Shown here: one piece after another, positions 1 through 9,169 of the stretch
Position numbering within the stretch: the stretch's first letter is position 1
Layout: every line of letters begins with the position of its first letter
NCBI GenBank assembly: GCA_021202985.1
Contig: JAJQCA010000083.1
Location: forward strand, 52,863 to 116,862
DNA: 64,000 nt
Direction: 5' to 3'
Origin: Alistipes sp.
GTDB lineage: Bacteria; Bacteroidota; Bacteroidia; Bacteroidales; Rikenellaceae
Notes under the pieces: model-generated
What the model saw: the letters and a program-made list of their open reading frames with translations, nothing else
Databases searched by the model: none
Told to the model about the DNA's origin: nothing
Made by a program: the position numbers and the translations under genes

Positions 1-32
1 TGCTCCGTAACGGTTGTACGCGCTACGGAGCA
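1..32 (-). terminator. Stem-loop after ilvE
   Basis: TGCTCCGTA (1-9) and TACGGAGCA (24-32) pair perfectly over 9 bp with a 14-nt loop, 8 nt beyond the ilvE stop codon. A T-tract, if present, lies outside the window, so terminator function is inferred from position. Confidence 0.5.
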
Positions 33-40
33 TGGTTTAC

Positions 41-1051
41 CTAAATAATAGTGTTCCAGCCGTAGGGGTCGTCTGTCTCGCCCTGCTGTATTCCGCGCAG
101 CGCATCGTATAGCTTCACGCTCCACGGTCCCGCGGTATCACCGTACGTGTAGGTCTTCTGCTCGTCCGGATCATATACCGAGCCGATGGGCGATATTACC
201 GCCGCGGTGCCGCAGGCTCCGGCTTCGGAGAAGGTGGCGAGCTCCTCCACAGCCACGGGGCGCTCTTCGACTTTCAGCCCCAGATCGGCCGCGAGCGTGC
301 GCAGGCTCTTATTTGTTATCGAAGGCAGCACCGAGGTGGATTTGGGAGTGATGTACGACCCGTCGCGGATACCGTAGAAATTAGCCGCTCCGCACTCGTC
401 GATATATTTTTTCTCGCACGAGTCGAGATACATTACGCTGGGGTAGCCCTGTGAATGGCCCCAGTCGCCCGAGAGCAGGCTGGCGGCATAATTTCCCCCG
501 ACCTTCACATGTCCGGTACCGTGGGGGGCGGAACGGTCGTGCGACCGGTCTATAATGACCTTGATGGGATTGAACCCGGTCTTGTAATAGGGGCCGACAG
601 GCGTTACGAACACCATCAGCATATACTCCTCGGCAGGCTTCACGCCCACCTGTGGTCCCGTGCCGATAAGCAGGGGGCGGATATATAGCGACGCCCCGGT
701 ACCGTATGGGGGGATGTATTTCTCGTTGGCCCTTACCGCAGTTTTGACCATCTCTACGAACAGTTCTTCCGTGGGCGGCTGCATACGCAGGTATTCGGCC
801 GAACGGATCATCCGCCGTGCGTTCTCCTCCACACGGAAGAGCCTTACCAGACCATCCTTGCCGCGGAAGGCCTTCAGGCCTTCGAAGGCTTCCTGCCCGT
901 AATGGAGGCAGGTTGCCGCCATGTGCATGGTTATTGTCTCGTCGGACGTGACGGTGGGTGTTTCCCACTTCCCGTCCCGCCAGTAACTCCTTACGTTGAA
1001 ATCCGTTTTCAGGTAACCGAAACCCAGATTTCCCCAATCGATATTTTCCAT
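41..1051 (-). CDS. ilvE: Branched-chain amino acid aminotransferase
   Basis: PLP-dependent fold-type IV transaminase that interconverts Leu, Ile and Val with their 2-oxo acids, in the cytoplasm. The 336 residues match the long BCAT class in length. Visible marks are EAFEGLKAFR (about 54-63), the catalytic-lysine segment GHVKVGGNYAAS (Lys about 183) and the C-terminal GTAAVISPIG loop. I start at Met 1051 (MENIDWGNLG); an upstream Met at 1111 adds 20 residues that do not resemble the family N-terminus. It lies about 130 bp downstream of metG on the same strand and may share its transcript. A perfect stem-loop follows the stop. Family assignment is firm; the physiological direction (synthesis or breakdown) cannot be read from sequence. 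Confidence 0.95.
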   Translation of the reverse strand: MENIDWGNLGFGYLKTDFNVRSYWRDGKWETPTVTSDETITMHMAATCLHYGQEAFEGLKAFRGKDGLVRLFRVEENARRMIRSAEYLRMQPPTEELFVEMVKTAVRANEKYIPPYGTGASLYIRPLLIGTGPQVGVKPAEEYMLMVFVTPVGPYYKTGFNPIKVIIDRSHDRSAPHGTGHVKVGGNYAASLLSGDWGHSQGYPSVMYLDSCEKKYIDECGAANFYGIRDGSYITPKSTSVLPSITNKSLRTLAADLGLKVEERPVAVEELATFSEAGACGTAAVISPIGSVYDPDEQKTYTYGDTAGPWSVKLYDALRGIQQGETDDPYGWNTII

Positions 1052-1182
1052 ACCGTTCTCGATTTTACGCCTTCCGGCAATTAAACTTTTATCGCCGAAA
1101 TTACCTGCCATTATTTCCGTACCGGCCGGCCGGATGGCCGGGCCTGCGCGGTTTATATCGTAATCAGTAACACCGTGCCCGG

Positions 1183-3225
1183 TTATTTGACTACCGCCCC
1201 CGGACCGACTTTCGATTCCGGCGACATCAGGGTAAGCCTGCCCGTGGCCGGGTCCTGCGCCATTAGTATCATCCCCTGCGACAGTACGCCTTTAAGCTCC
1301 CGCGGTTCGAGGTTTACCAGCACCAGTACCTGCCGCCCGACCAGTTCCTCCGGGGTGTAGTATTCGGCTATGCCCGACACTATTTCCCTCTTGTCGAACC
1401 CGGTGTCTATCTTGAGTTTCAGTAGTTTCTTCGTTTTGGCTATCTTCTCGGCGGCCATTACCGTGGCCACCCGGATATCCATACGTCCGAAATCATCGAA
1501 AGCGATACTTCCCTTCTGCGGTTCCACAATCGCTTCCTTAGAGTTCTCGGTGTTGACCTTCCTCGTGTCGGCGAGTTTCTGCAACTGTTTCTCTATTACC
1601 GAATCCTCGATTTTTTCGAACAGCAGTTCCGCCCGGCCGATTTTGTGCCCGGCCGGTATTATATCCTGTCCGCCCAGCCGGTCCCACGCGGGCTTCTGCA
1701 AAGCGAGCATTTCCAATATCTTTTGCGCCGTAAAGGGCATAAAAGGCTCTATGGCTACGGCGAGGTTCGCCGTAATCTGGAGCGATACGTTGAGGATGGT
1801 AGCCACGCGCGCCGGATTCTCCTTGTAAACCTTCCACGGTTCGGTGTCCGCCAGATATTTGTTCCCGAGGCGGGCGAACGACATCGCGTCCTTCAACGCT
1901 TCCCGGAAACGGTAGTTTTCTATATTCTCCTCCAGAGAGCGCCTGAGTTGGGGCATTTCCGCCAGTACATCCCGGTCATAGTCGGTCAACTCCCCGGCCG
2001 CGGGTACCGCCCCATCGAAATATTTGCCGGTAAGCACCAGCGCCCGGTTCACGAAATTACCCAGTACCGCCACAAGTTCGTTATTGTTACGGGCCTGGAA
2101 GTCGCGCCAGGTGAAGTCGTTGTCCTTGGTTTCCGGTGCGTTCGCGCACAGCACGTACCTCAGCACGTCCTGCTTGCCCGGGAACTCCTCGAGGTATTCG
2201 TGCAGCCACACCGCCCAGTTGCGTGAGGTTGATATCTTGTCGTTTTCGAGGTTGAGGAATTCGTTGGCCGGCACATTCTCCGGCAATATAAAGTCTCCGT
2301 GAGCCCGGAGCATGGCCGGGAACACTATACAGTGGAATACGATGTTATCCTTGCCTATGAAGTGGACCATCTTGGTTTCCGGGTCCTTCCAGTATTTCTC
2401 CCAGTGGGGGGTAAGCTCCTTTGTGGCCGATATGTACCCTATGGGGGCATCGAACCAGACGTACAGCACTTTGCCCTCCGCGCCTTCCACCGGGACCGGT
2501 ATACCCCAGTCCAAGTCGCGGCTCACAGCGCGCGGCTGCAAACCCAGGTCGAGCCAGCTTTTGCACTGCCCGTAAACATTGGCCTTCCACTCCTTGTGGC
2601 CTTCCAGAATCCATTCGCGAAGGAACGCCTCATGGCGGTCCAGCGGAAGGTACCAGTGGGTGGTCTCGCGCATTACGGGCGCCGAACCGGTTATGGTACT
2701 CCTGGGGTTTATCAGGTCGGTAGGGTTGAGGGTACTGCCGCACTTCTCGCACTGGTCGCCGTATGCCCTGTCGTTCTGGCAGTGGGGGCAGGTGCCCGTA
2801 ACGTAGCGGTCGGCAAGGAAAGTTTTGGCCTCCTCGTCGTAATACTGCATGGTGGTCTGCTCGGTGAACTCCCCCTTGTCATAAAGCGTGCGGAAGAACG
2901 CGGAAGCTGTCTGGGCATGTACCGGCGAGGTGGTACGGGAATAGATGTCGAAAGAGATGCCCAATTTATCGAACGAATCCTTTATCATCGCGTTATACTT
3001 GTCGACTATATCCTGCGGAGTAACACCCTCGGTGCGGGCCTTGATGGTAATAGGTACGCCGTGTTCGTCGGAACCGCAGACCCATACCACATCCTTACCC
3101 CTCAGGCGGAGGTAACGCACGTAAATATCCGAAGGAACGTACACCCCGGCCAGGTGCCCGATGTGGACAGGACCGTTGGCATACGGCAAAGCAGAAGTAA
3201 CCAGGTAACGCTTAAAATCTTTCAT
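1183..3225 (-). CDS. metG: Methionyl-tRNA synthetase
   Basis: Class I aminoacyl-tRNA synthetase charging tRNA-Met. The 680 residues include the HIGH signature in PVHIGHLAG (21-24), a zinc knuckle CPHC...CEKC (about 145-162), a KISTS form of the KMSKS loop (about 335), an anticodon-binding helical domain, and a C-terminal Trbp111/EMAPII-like tRNA-binding domain (from about 575, [11 protein letters not shown]) typical of dimeric bacterial MetRS. The ATG at 3225 gives the expected [18 protein letters not shown] start. A -7 box TAACTTTG lies at 3283-3290, and the predicted mRNA would begin with a GC-rich hairpin. Complete, no anomaly. Confidence 0.98.
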   Translation of the reverse strand: MKDFKRYLVTSALPYANGPVHIGHLAGVYVPSDIYVRYLRLRGKDVVWVCGSDEHGVPITIKARTEGVTPQDIVDKYNAMIKDSFDKLGISFDIYSRTTSPVHAQTASAFFRTLYDKGEFTEQTTMQYYDEEAKTFLADRYVTGTCPHCQNDRAYGDQCEKCGSTLNPTDLINPRSTITGSAPVMRETTHWYLPLDRHEAFLREWILEGHKEWKANVYGQCKSWLDLGLQPRAVSRDLDWGIPVPVEGAEGKVLYVWFDAPIGYISATKELTPHWEKYWKDPETKMVHFIGKDNIVFHCIVFPAMLRAHGDFILPENVPANEFLNLENDKISTSRNWAVWLHEYLEEFPGKQDVLRYVLCANAPETKDNDFTWRDFQARNNNELVAVLGNFVNRALVLTGKYFDGAVPAAGELTDYDRDVLAEMPQLRRSLEENIENYRFREALKDAMSFARLGNKYLADTEPWKVYKENPARVATILNVSLQITANLAVAIEPFMPFTAQKILEMLALQKPAWDRLGGQDIIPAGHKIGRAELLFEKIEDSVIEKQLQKLADTRKVNTENSKEAIVEPQKGSIAFDDFGRMDIRVATVMAAEKIAKTKKLLKLKIDTGFDKREIVSGIAEYYTPEELVGRQVLVLVNLEPRELKGVLSQGMILMAQDPATGRLTLMSPESKVGPGAVVK

Positions 3226-3260
3226 CTCTCTCTTTGTATCCCTTATATTTGCCGGTAAAG

Positions 3261-3277
3261 CCCCGCCGAAGGCGGGG
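3261..3277 (-). promoter_or_regulatory. GC hairpin at the 5' end of the metG leader
   Basis: CCCCGCC (3261-3267), GAA, GGCGGGG (3271-3277) form a 7-bp, all-GC stem. It falls where transcription should begin, 6-7 nt after the -7 box, so it may stabilise or regulate the leader. No T-tract follows, so I do not call it a terminator. Confidence 0.4.
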
Positions 3278-3282
3278 ACTCA

Positions 3283-3290
3283 CAAAGTTA
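3283..3290 (-). promoter_or_regulatory. Putative metG promoter (-7 box)
   Basis: TAACTTTG matches the Bacteroidetes TAnnTTTG -7 box on the minus strand, about 58 nt before the metG ATG. No convincing -33 TTG at the usual distance. Confidence 0.45.
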
Positions 3291-3398
3291 ATCCATTTTC
3301 GCGAAATAGCTTAAAACAACCGGAATATAGGACATTCCCGTCCCTATTTCACTTAAATTTAACAACTCGCACAGCCACTCCCGGTGATGTTAGCAGGG

Positions 3399-3842
3399 TC
3401 ACTTACGGGTAAACCCGTAATCGGCCTCCATAATTTCGCCGGGCCAGAACCATTGGCTCCATTCCCTTACCGCATGCTCCTGGCTGTCGGAGGCGTGTAT
3501 TGCATTGCGTGTCAGGCTTTCGCCGAATAGCTTCCTGATAGTCCCCTCGGCGGCTTTGGCAGGGTCGGTAGCGCCGACGAGCTTCCGTAATTCGGCAACC
3601 GCGTCCTCCCTTTCCACAATCGCCACCACGGAAGGCCCGGAGGTCATGAACTCCACCAGCTCCCCGAAGAAAGGCTTACCGATATGGTCCGAGTAGAACC
3701 TGTAAGCGTCGTTACGGCTGAAGCAGACCATTTTCAACGCCCGCAGCGTGAATCCGGCTGCCGCCAGAATATCCAGTATCCTGCCCGTATTGCCAGCCGC
3801 CACGGCGTTGGGTTTGACTATGGTGAAACTGCGTGTTTTCAT
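3399..3842 (-). CDS. ndk: Nucleoside diphosphate kinase
   Basis: Transfers the gamma phosphate of ATP to nucleoside diphosphates through a phosphohistidine. The 147 residues are the usual length. The active-site motif reads NAIHASDSQEHA with the phospho-acceptor at His116, and the N-terminus TFTIVKPNAV-like (SFTIVKPNAV) is characteristic. It lies between metG and the pseudouridine synthase gene with about 130-170 bp spacers, so is probably transcribed alone. The last codons contain a TTACGGG/CCCGTAA dyad (about 3403-3420) that could fold at the mRNA 3' end. Confidence 0.97.
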   Translation of the reverse strand: MKTRSFTIVKPNAVAAGNTGRILDILAAAGFTLRALKMVCFSRNDAYRFYSDHIGKPFFGELVEFMTSGPSVVAIVEREDAVAELRKLVGATDPAKAAEGTIRKLFGESLTRNAIHASDSQEHAVREWSQWFWPGEIMEADYGFTRK

Positions 3843-3974
3843 GGTAAAAGAGTTTTAGGAAAAATAAATATACGGAATTATTCCCGGAACAGTGAACCGA
3901 TAACGGACCGGTACAAAAAGTAACGGGGCGTAGCAAATTAATTGCCAGCCCCTTCATGACCTTTTTACCAAAGG

Positions 3975-5288
3975 TTACATCACGGCGCTCAGGTTCTCCT
4001 GCACTTCGTCCTCTTCGAACGTATCGCGGTGGGCGACGTAGTTGTCCCACTTATCGAGGACCTGTTGGAAATCGGGTGCGAGCGGCGAGTCGAAATGGAG
4101 CCGTTGGCGGGTGACGGGATGCTCGAAACCGAGGCTCTTCGCGTGGAGTGCCTGCCGCGGCATTATCGAGAAACAGTTCTGGATAAATTGTTTGTACTTC
4201 GAGAAAGTGGTTCCCTTCAGGATGCGGTCGCCTCCGTAACGGGAGTCGTTGAAAAGCGGATGGCCCTGCCACTCCATGTGGACACGGATCTGGTGGGTCC
4301 GGCCGGTTTCCAGTCGGCACTCCACGAGGGTGACATAGCCATACCGTTTAAGGACTTTATAGTGGGTTACGGCGTGTTTGCCGGTCTCTCCGTCAGCGTA
4401 GATGAACATTTTGAGCCGGTCGCGGACGCTCCGCCCTATATGGCCGGTAATCGTACCCTCGTCTTCGGGCAGGTTCCCCCATGCGAGTGCCCAGTAACGG
4501 CGTTCGATTGTGTGGTCGAAGAATTGCCGGGCCAGCCGTGCATGGACCTTTTCGTTCTTTGCTATAACCAGTAGTCCTGAAGTATCCTTGTCGATGCGGT
4601 GCACCAACCCTGCGCGCATATCGCCTTCGCTGAACAGCTCAAGCCCCTGCAGGTGGTACGTCAGGGCGTTTACCAGCGTGCCGGAGTAGTTGCCGTGCCC
4701 GGGGTGTACGACCATACCTGCCGGTTTGTTTATTACCATCAGGTGGTCGTCCTCGAATACAATGTCGAGGGGAATGTTTTCCGGGATTATTTCGAGTTGC
4801 CGACGCGGATAGGGCAGGACAATCGATACTACGTCGAGTGGCTTGACCTTGTAGCTCGCCTTCACCGGCCGGCCGTTGACTATGATGTTCCCGCTGTCGG
4901 CGGCGGCCTGTATGCGGTTGCGGGAGGTGCTTTCGAGGCGGTTCGTAAGGAATTTGTCGATTCGCAGCATAGTCTGGCCCCGGTCTACGGTAAGGTTGAA
5001 ATGTTCGTAAAGTTCATCCTGCGATTCGTCCTCTTCTTCGTCCGGGTCGGATTGTTCCACTACCGCTTGAGGGAGGGCAGTAGCCTTGCCGTCTGCGGGT
5101 CCCGGCACGTCAGCCGTTTCACCGTCGGCCGGCGCCGTGGAAACCGGATTTAATTCCGGCTTGCCGCTTTCATTATGTTCAATGCTAAGTTCCGCCCCGC
5201 GGCCGGGGATGGAAGCCGAATCTCCGGCAGGATGGCATACCGGGTTTATTTCCGGTGCCGCTCCGCGCACGTTTTTCTCCTTACCCAT
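3975..5288 (-). CDS. RluA/RluD-family 23S rRNA pseudouridine synthase with acidic N-terminal extension
   Basis: Isomerises specific uridines to pseudouridine in RNA. An S4 RNA-binding domain (about 107-155, MLRIDKFLTNRL...) precedes the RluA-type catalytic domain with HRIDKDTSG (catalytic Asp233) and the GRTHQIRVH motif. At 437 residues it is about 100 longer than RluD because of a low-complexity N-terminal tail rich in Glu, Asp, Pro and Ala, with a DPDEEEDESQDE block near residue 81. The tail may be disordered, or translation may start later, although no later Met is obvious before the S4 domain. The gene starts 3 nt after the stop of the PASTA gene, so the two are co-transcribed. RluD-like by similarity; the target uridines are unproven. 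Confidence 0.93.
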   Translation of the reverse strand: MGKEKNVRGAAPEINPVCHPAGDSASIPGRGAELSIEHNESGKPELNPVSTAPADGETADVPGPADGKATALPQAVVEQSDPDEEEDESQDELYEHFNLTVDRGQTMLRIDKFLTNRLESTSRNRIQAAADSGNIIVNGRPVKASYKVKPLDVVSIVLPYPRRQLEIIPENIPLDIVFEDDHLMVINKPAGMVVHPGHGNYSGTLVNALTYHLQGLELFSEGDMRAGLVHRIDKDTSGLLVIAKNEKVHARLARQFFDHTIERRYWALAWGNLPEDEGTITGHIGRSVRDRLKMFIYADGETGKHAVTHYKVLKRYGYVTLVECRLETGRTHQIRVHMEWQGHPLFNDSRYGGDRILKGTTFSKYKQFIQNCFSIMPRQALHAKSLGFEHPVTRQRLHFDSPLAPDFQQVLDKWDNYVAHRDTFEEDEVQENLSAVM

Positions 5289-5291
5289 TCC

Positions 5292-6164
5292 TTAATTGGC
5301 CGTTGATTGCGCGGCCGTCTCCTCGGCCGAAGCCCGGCGCCGGGCGGCATTGTCGGACGATTTGCTGCCGTCGTCGATTTTCTGCGGGTCAAGGGTCAGC
5401 CGAAGGGACACCTCCGCGCCGGACCGTGCCCTGGCTCCCTGCCCGAGACTCTGCTCGTACACCTTGGCTGAAGAGCGGGTAAGCAGTGTGATATCCGGGT
5501 CGTATTCCACGGTTCCCACATTCAGGCCGGCTTCCCAAAGGCGGCTCTTGGCCTCGTTGAGCGGGAATCCTATCAGTTTCGGTACCACGGGGCTGGGGCT
5601 CTCCGAATTGGTGCCTACCACTAAAGTAATGCCCGAGCCCTGTTCGGCCTGTACCTGTCCGTCACGGGTTATGACGGACCCGGCGAACCGCTCCTCGAGC
5701 ACGTTATTGGCGGCTATGTCTTCGCGGAATATCAGTTTCTCTATTTCCAGTCCGGCTACCAGTATATTGTTCTTTGCCTGCCTTAGCGAATATCCCGTCA
5801 CATAGGGGACGTCCACCATCCGCTGCTTGTGGGGGTTTATTGTTACAAGCACCCTCCGGCCTTTCTTGACCCGCGTGCCCGGCTTGGGAAGCTGGTCGAG
5901 TATCACCCCGCCCTCGTAAGCCGGTACGTAAAGTGAGTCGGTAATTTCTACAATCAGCCTGGCCCCCTTCGAGGCGGCTTCGGCCTCGGAGACCTGCATA
6001 CCGGAGAAGTCGGGTACCGCTTCGCTGGTGTTGTGGCGCGTGAAAAGGTTCAGCAGGATGTTGGTGACGAACACGAACACCAGCACGGCGCACAGCGCCA
6101 GAATAAGGTGCCTTACCAGCCGGTGCCCGGCCACAAAGGCATATATTTTCCTCAGGAAATCCAT
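5292..6164 (-). CDS. PASTA-domain membrane protein
   Basis: A 290-residue protein with a short cytoplasmic N-terminus, one membrane segment (about 19-41) and three tandem PASTA repeats outside: about 45-110, 115-182 and 190-255, each opening with a VPDFSG / VPYVTG / VPKLIG-like motif. PASTA modules in other proteins bind peptidoglycan or beta-lactams. There is no kinase or transpeptidase domain here, so this is the stand-alone Bacteroidetes form. The C-terminal tail is charged and disordered. It is followed after 3 nt by the pseudouridine synthase gene, an association I recall from other Bacteroidetes. Cell-envelope sensing or anchoring is inference. Confidence 0.88.
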   Translation of the reverse strand: MDFLRKIYAFVAGHRLVRHLILALCAVLVFVFVTNILLNLFTRHNTSEAVPDFSGMQVSEAEAASKGARLIVEITDSLYVPAYEGGVILDQLPKPGTRVKKGRRVLVTINPHKQRMVDVPYVTGYSLRQAKNNILVAGLEIEKLIFREDIAANNVLEERFAGSVITRDGQVQAEQGSGITLVVGTNSESPSPVVPKLIGFPLNEAKSRLWEAGLNVGTVEYDPDITLLTRSSAKVYEQSLGQGARARSGAEVSLRLTLDPQKIDDGSKSSDNAARRRASAEETAAQSTAN

Positions 6165-6248
6165 TCGTTATATAATATTTAAGTTCAGGGAGGCCGGCGG
6201 TGCACTGTTAATACGTACCGGGAAAATTCCGGCCGGACAACTGCGCTC

Positions 6249-7346
6249 CTACCTTACGACCTCGTTATAAAACGTATCCCGCTCCACGGCTCTGTAACCG
6301 GCCACTGCGGCGAGTTTTTCTATGTCTCCGACGGTCATGGCGGGGTTAATGTCGCCCGCGCCGGCCATCGAGTATATCTTCGTGGTATCGTCGATAGTAC
6401 CGTCTATATCGTCCGCACCGAACGACAGGGCAAGTTCGGTGGTGGTCTTCCCGTACATCGGCCAGTAGGCCTTAATGTGCGGGAAGTTGTCGAGGTAGAT
6501 CCTCGACATGGCCAGCGTCCGCAGGTCTTCGGTTATGGAGACCTCTCCGCAACCCTCCATATCGTTACCCCTGCTGCGGAATTTCAGCGGAATGAAGGCG
6601 TTGAATCCCCCGGTGCGGTCCTGCAGGCGGCGCAGCCGCTCGAGGTGGTCGATACGGTGGCCGATGTTTTCCACATGCCCGTAAAGCATCGTGGCATTGG
6701 TCGGTATGCCCAACCCGTGGGCCGCCTCGTGCACTTCGAGCCACTGCAGCGTACTGCCCTTCTCGGGACAAATCCTGCGGCGCACATCTTCGTCGAAAAT
6801 TTCCGCTCCCCCTCCCGGGATAGCTTCCATGCCCGCGTCCCGTAGCAATCTCAGCCCCTCGGTAAGGGATAGCCCGCTGCGGCCTGTCATGTAGGCCAGC
6901 TCGATTGCGGTGAACGCTTTGACGGTCGCCCGGGGCAGAGCCGTCTTCACGCGCCGTATCATCTCCGCGTAGAACTCCAGGTCGTGGTCAGGGTGCACCC
7001 CGCCCACTATATGAACCTCCGTAACCCCGCTGCCGGCGTACGAGCAGGCCGTCCGCTCTATCTCGTCGAGACCCATATTCCAGGCGCCTTCTTCGCCTTC
7101 CTCCCGGCGGTAGGAACAGAACCTGCAGCGGAACAGGCAGATATTGGTCGGCTCGATATGGAAATTACGGTTGTAATAGACCTTATCGCCGTTGCGGTTC
7201 TCCCTGATGACCGTTGCAACTTTGCCGAGTAGGGCCAGCGGTGCCCGTTCCCACAGTTCGGCAGCCTCGCCGGGGCTGATCCTGTGCCCCTGTGCGGCCT
7301 TATCCGCAATCCGTTCTATGTCTGCATTCGAGCGTTCCGGGTGCAT
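6249..7346 (-). CDS. mqnE: Aminofutalosine synthase (radical SAM)
   Basis: Catalyses radical addition that joins the adenosyl group to the chorismate-derived enolpyruvyl benzoate, an early step of the futalosine menaquinone route. The CxxxCxxC cluster motif is in EPTNICLFRCRFCSYRRE (Cys70, 74, 77), and the EPTNI...FCSYRR context is the MqnE form rather than MqnC. I start at Met 7346 (365 residues). An upstream Met at 7415 would run the ORF through the rpmH terminator hairpin at 7396-7419. A TATCTTTG -7-like box ends only 5 nt before this ATG, so the mRNA may be nearly leaderless. No other mqn genes are in the window. Confidence 0.9.
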   Translation of the reverse strand: MHPERSNADIERIADKAAQGHRISPGEAAELWERAPLALLGKVATVIRENRNGDKVYYNRNFHIEPTNICLFRCRFCSYRREEGEEGAWNMGLDEIERTACSYAGSGVTEVHIVGGVHPDHDLEFYAEMIRRVKTALPRATVKAFTAIELAYMTGRSGLSLTEGLRLLRDAGMEAIPGGGAEIFDEDVRRRICPEKGSTLQWLEVHEAAHGLGIPTNATMLYGHVENIGHRIDHLERLRRLQDRTGGFNAFIPLKFRSRGNDMEGCGEVSITEDLRTLAMSRIYLDNFPHIKAYWPMYGKTTTELALSFGADDIDGTIDDTTKIYSMAGAGDINPAMTVGDIEKLAAVAGYRAVERDTFYNEVVR

Positions 7347-7392
7347 TGGGCAAAGATATAAATTCTGTTCCGGTTGTCGGCATACGATACCG

Positions 7393-7419
7393 AAAAAGGA
7401 TGCCTTTGCAGACATCCTT
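7393..7419 (-). terminator. Rho-independent terminator of rpmH
   Basis: On the minus strand AAGGATG (7419-7413), a 10-nt loop, then CATCCTT (7402-7396) followed by a run of T. It lies 31 nt past the rpmH stop codon and before the mqnE start. Confidence 0.85.
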
Positions 7420-7449
7420 CATATAACGTAAACCGAGCGGTAAAAAGTA

Positions 7450-7605
7450 TTATTTCGCGAGTGTTTCGTCAGAAACAGAGAGTTTCTTCCGGCCTTTGGC
7501 GCGGCGAGCCGCAAGCACTTTGCGACCGTTGGGGGTCGACATCCGGTGGCGGAACCCGTGTTTGTTAATCCTCTTCCGGCGGGAGGGTTGGAAAGTCCTT
7601 TTCAT
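7450..7605 (-). CDS. rpmH: 50S ribosomal protein L34
   Basis: A 51-codon gene beginning [18 protein letters not shown] and containing [20 protein letters not shown], the diagnostic L34 sequence; it ends at TAA 7450-7452. L34 is a small, very basic protein of the large ribosomal subunit. The short C-terminal extension ([12 protein letters not shown]) is common in Bacteroidetes. It is framed by its own promoter (TTTG, 18 nt, TACCTTTG) and a terminator, so it is monocistronic here. It is not next to dnaA/rnpA, the usual L34 neighbours in many bacteria. Confidence 0.97.
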   Translation of the reverse strand: MKRTFQPSRRKRINKHGFRHRMSTPNGRKVLAARRAKGRKKLSVSDETLAK

Positions 7606-7643
7606 CGCTATATATTTTTTATTGTTTCTTCTTTTGCGGAGTG

Positions 7644-7673
7644 CAAAGGTATAATAAAATTATTTTATCCAAA
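7644..7673 (-). promoter_or_regulatory. rpmH promoter
   Basis: Minus strand: -33 TTTG (7673-7670), 18-nt spacer, -7 TACCTTTG (7651-7644). Predicted start about 7637, giving a leader of about 32 nt. One of the better full promoter matches in the window. Confidence 0.7.
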
Positions 7674-7748
7674 AATATTCCCCTAATTATTTAAACCTCT
7701 TGCTACAAGCCGTTCGTTGAGCCGTGGCCGTCACGGGTCCGCCCTGGG

Positions 7749-8900
7749 TCATGACCTTTTCCTTCCCTTACCGAACTTGTCGCTAATCCATTTGGGCAGC
7801 ATCACGGCACCTATTATAAGGTACGGGTAATATGTAACTCCCCTCCAGAGGAACGCTATAAGCGCCGCGGCGCTCAGCTGCAGTTTCACCGGCACGGCTA
7901 TCAGGTCGCTGCAATAGTTGGTGAAGAGGTATTCGGCAAACCCGCTCCCCCCCCCCGGTGTGGGAAGTATCAGCATCACAATCCACATCACTACCTGCCG
8001 TGCATACATGAGCAGGTGCCCGCTCAGGGAGAAGAAAGCCATTACCAGTGCGTTGGCCACAAGGTAACGGGAGGTCCAGGAGAGGAACGTCGACATGAGT
8101 ACCGAACCCCAGAACCGCACTCCCTGTCCTTTTATCTCGTTCGAACTGTTAACGATGTCGGTACCCACTATGTTTACCGCCCTGTACCACCTGCGGAGCA
8201 CACCCAGTTTGAAAATCCTCATTAATAGCCACTTCAGGCCCCGCGGGTTGAAGAAAAGCCCATAGCTGAGTATCAGCAGGTAAATCAGTTTCAGAGAGTA
8301 GGCCGTAACGGCGAATGCCATTATTCCGGTGGTAAGCAGGTCTTCGCCGGGATTTGAGAAAAAAAGTTTATCGATCCCGAAGTAGAATATCAGTAGCGGG
8401 AACACTACAATGAAGTATAATTCGTCGAGGAACGAGGTGAGCATCACCATCGCCGAGCTGCGCCCGACCGAAATTCCCTCCTTATGGATATACAGTATTG
8501 CAACGCTGGTTCCCCCCACGGCAGAAGGGGTCACGGCCGAGGTGAACTCCCAAAGCATTATCACCCGGAAGCACTGCCCCCACGACAGTTGCCCGCCGCT
8601 GAGCGTGCGCAGCCGGGCCATATAACCCAGGTCGCGGCCGCACATGAAAACCACGGCAAGGAGCAGCCAGAAAACGGAACCCACGGTAAAATCCACATCG
8701 TCGAAGACCCGCGAGTCGAAGTCGCGCATAAAAAGGAAGACTATCACCGCGAGGCCTATAACCGCGGGATAGATGGCGTTCCGCGGTTTGATTCGGCCCA
8801 GGGGGTTACCGTCCGACGGCTTGGACTTTCCCCTGTCGGGGATGCTTCCTTCCGTGGGCGGAATTTCCACGTTGGCTTTCTCTTTTTTCCGGATGCGCAT
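7749..8900 (-). CDS. Lysylphosphatidylglycerol synthase TM-region / flippase-like membrane protein
   Basis: A 383-residue polytopic protein with about seven to eight hydrophobic segments and a basic, hydrophilic N-terminus of about 40 residues. It belongs to the UPF0104/AglD-YbhN family (the membrane half of MprF), recognised by TPSAVGGTSVAILYI, the SFLDELYFIVVFPL segment and the PTPGGGSGFAEYLF motif before the last helices. No soluble aminoacyl transferase domain is present, so it is not MprF itself; members are thought to move or modify lipid-linked substrates, which here is unknown. A TATATTTG -7 box lies 24 nt before the ATG. It is transcribed alone. Confidence 0.85.
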   Translation of the reverse strand: MRIRKKEKANVEIPPTEGSIPDRGKSKPSDGNPLGRIKPRNAIYPAVIGLAVIVFLFMRDFDSRVFDDVDFTVGSVFWLLLAVVFMCGRDLGYMARLRTLSGGQLSWGQCFRVIMLWEFTSAVTPSAVGGTSVAILYIHKEGISVGRSSAMVMLTSFLDELYFIVVFPLLIFYFGIDKLFFSNPGEDLLTTGIMAFAVTAYSLKLIYLLILSYGLFFNPRGLKWLLMRIFKLGVLRRWYRAVNIVGTDIVNSSNEIKGQGVRFWGSVLMSTFLSWTSRYLVANALVMAFFSLSGHLLMYARQVVMWIVMLILPTPGGGSGFAEYLFTNYCSDLIAVPVKLQLSAAALIAFLWRGVTYYPYLIIGAVMLPKWISDKFGKGRKRS

Positions 8901-8923
8901 CGTAATTTGGCGGATAAACGTAA

Positions 8924-8931
8924 CAAATATA
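8924..8931 (-). promoter_or_regulatory. Putative promoter of the flippase-like gene (-7 box)
   Basis: TATATTTG on the minus strand; predicted start about 8917, leader about 17 nt. No -33 element seen. Confidence 0.5.
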
Positions 8932-9169
8932 TAAAATAGGCTCCGTATAACGTCGAACGTAACGGTTTAATAATCTTATTCTGATTCCTTCTGCCACCCG
9001 AAATACCGCCACCCGTGCGGGAGGTGGGAATATACCGCGCCTCAATCCGCCGGCGGGGTTCTTCAGGACGAGGCGGACGGCGGGGACTAACTTTTACCGG
9101 ATGGGGCATGGCTGCCGATAACGCCCGATGATGTGTTTGTCGTCGACTTGCGGGATAAAGTCGATATCT

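Noticed and set aside
3403..3420. Terminator within the end of ndk
   Set aside because: TTACGGG-TAAA-CCCGTAA is inside the coding sequence and has no T-tract, so it is only noted as a dyad.
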